Shown piece after piece: positions 6,279 through 6,588 of a stretch of DNA of 6,588 bases (the stretch's first letter is position 1; each line of letters opens with the position of its first letter). The stretch comes from JBKJTP01 sp046590195. Its GTDB lineage: Bacteria > Bacteroidota > Ignavibacteria > Palsa-1295. A model generated the notes under the pieces. That model worked only from the letters and a program-made list of their open reading frames with translations, did not search any database and was not told the origin of the DNA. A program made the position numbers and the translations under genes. The stretch is taken from NCBI GenBank assembly GCA_046590195.1, contig JBKJTP010000043.1, positions 1-6,588 on the forward strand, written 5' to 3'.

Positions 6279-6370
6279 TGAAGCCCAAAGCGGAGGTTTT
6301 CCTTTACGAAACCTCTTAGAACGGGACACAAACGGGCTTTTCGCGGTAAAAGGTTCGTATCCCCTGTGGC

Positions 6371-6386
6371 GCTGGCTTTAGCCGGC
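6371..6386. repeat. short palindromic element GCTGGC-TTTA-GCCGGC
   Basis: Six-pair inverted repeat with a TTTA loop; one pair is a T-G wobble on the plus strand and a mismatch on the minus strand. It lies in non-coding DNA upstream of rpsO, close to a second repeat-like element. Its form resembles dispersed intergenic palindromes, but only one copy is in this window, so repeat status is inferred. Confidence 0.35.
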
Positions 6387-6430
6387 AAGCCTGGGAGCTT
6401 CGGGAGGACTGAACGATGTGGACTGACTGA

Positions 6431-6472
6431 GGGGTACCTGTCATTGCGAGGAGGTACGACGAAGCAATCCCC
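6431..6472. repeat. REP-like intergenic repeat (TGTCATTGCGAGGAGG type)
   Basis: The segment contains TGTCATTGCGAGGAGG followed by GACGAAGCAATCCCC. Outer GGGG/CCCC (6431-6434 and 6469-6472) and inner ATTGC/GCAAT (6443-6447 and 6464-6468) arms give an imperfect hairpin. From memory, the pattern CATTGCGAGGAG with GACGAAGCAATC is a short palindromic repeat scattered between genes in many environmental bacterial genomes. Only one copy lies in this window, so the call rests on recognition rather than internal repetition. Confidence 0.65.
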
Positions 6473-6588
6473 TGAGGTCTAGCACGAATTCACACACACC
6501 GACCAACGGATTTTGGCCAAGCCACATTAGACGATCCTAGTCAAGACCCCGCGAGCGCACCTCCCGCACCTGCAAGTCCTTATTTTTC
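6473..6588. other. right edge, no assignable gene
   Basis: No ORF with recognisable content. On the minus strand one frame is open from the edge for 16 codons to a TAG at 6537-6539 (reading KNKDLQVREVRSRGLD), which could be the C-terminus of the gene upstream of rpsO. The other two minus frames stop within 3 and 20 codons. This is too short to decide. GGTGCG occurs twice, 9 nt apart, near 6557-6571 on the minus strand. Confidence 0.3.

Noticed and set aside
6228..6329. N-terminal extension of S15 by 34 residues to an upstream ATG
   Set aside because: S15 is normally about 89 residues beginning MPVS-like; the extension has no family match and would cover the leader hairpins.

Overview
The window looks like an ordinary chromosomal segment of a free-living bacterium at roughly 50% GC. 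Protein resemblance (S41 peptidase, PNPase and S15 of the type seen in the Bacteroidota/Chlorobi/Ignavibacteria/Kapabacteria assemblage), weak or absent Shine-Dalgarno sequences and one TAnnTTTG box suggest that broad group. This placement is inference; no taxonomic marker was searched. There are no tRNA, rRNA, phage, transposase or CRISPR signatures.

Left end (1-924, minus): the N-terminal 308 codons of an exported S41 (CtpA/Prc-type) processing protease, cut by the window edge just after its catalytic serine. Next comes about 590 bp without a convincing gene, which divides it from two plus-strand genes (1516-2181 and 2443-3018). Each encodes a small secreted protein of a family I do not recognise. 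The two can be aligned almost without gaps over their first 90 mature residues and look like old tandem paralogs. Each has its own intrinsic terminator. The first gene's stop codon lies inside a 16-bp tandem duplication, and the second gene's terminator can also serve the convergent gene pnp.

Centre and right (3090-6227, minus): rpsO (ribosomal protein S15) followed by pnp (polynucleotide phosphorylase), the widely conserved pair. Here a strong terminator and a 390-bp spacer with hairpins and a doubtful 56-codon ORF separate them. The PNPase has a complete catalytic core plus KH and S1 domains, then an extra repetitive tail of about 126 residues rich in Arg, Asp and Gly. The rpsO leader contains two stem-loops that could take part in S15 autoregulation. 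Upstream of it are two palindromic elements, one of which matches a widespread REP-like intergenic repeat family.

Functionally the window joins translation (S15), RNA turnover (PNPase) and envelope protein processing (S41 protease, two exported proteins of unknown role). I see no clear evidence of a new multi-gene system. The most unusual items are the PNPase tail, the paralogous secreted pair and the non-coding structures around rpsO.
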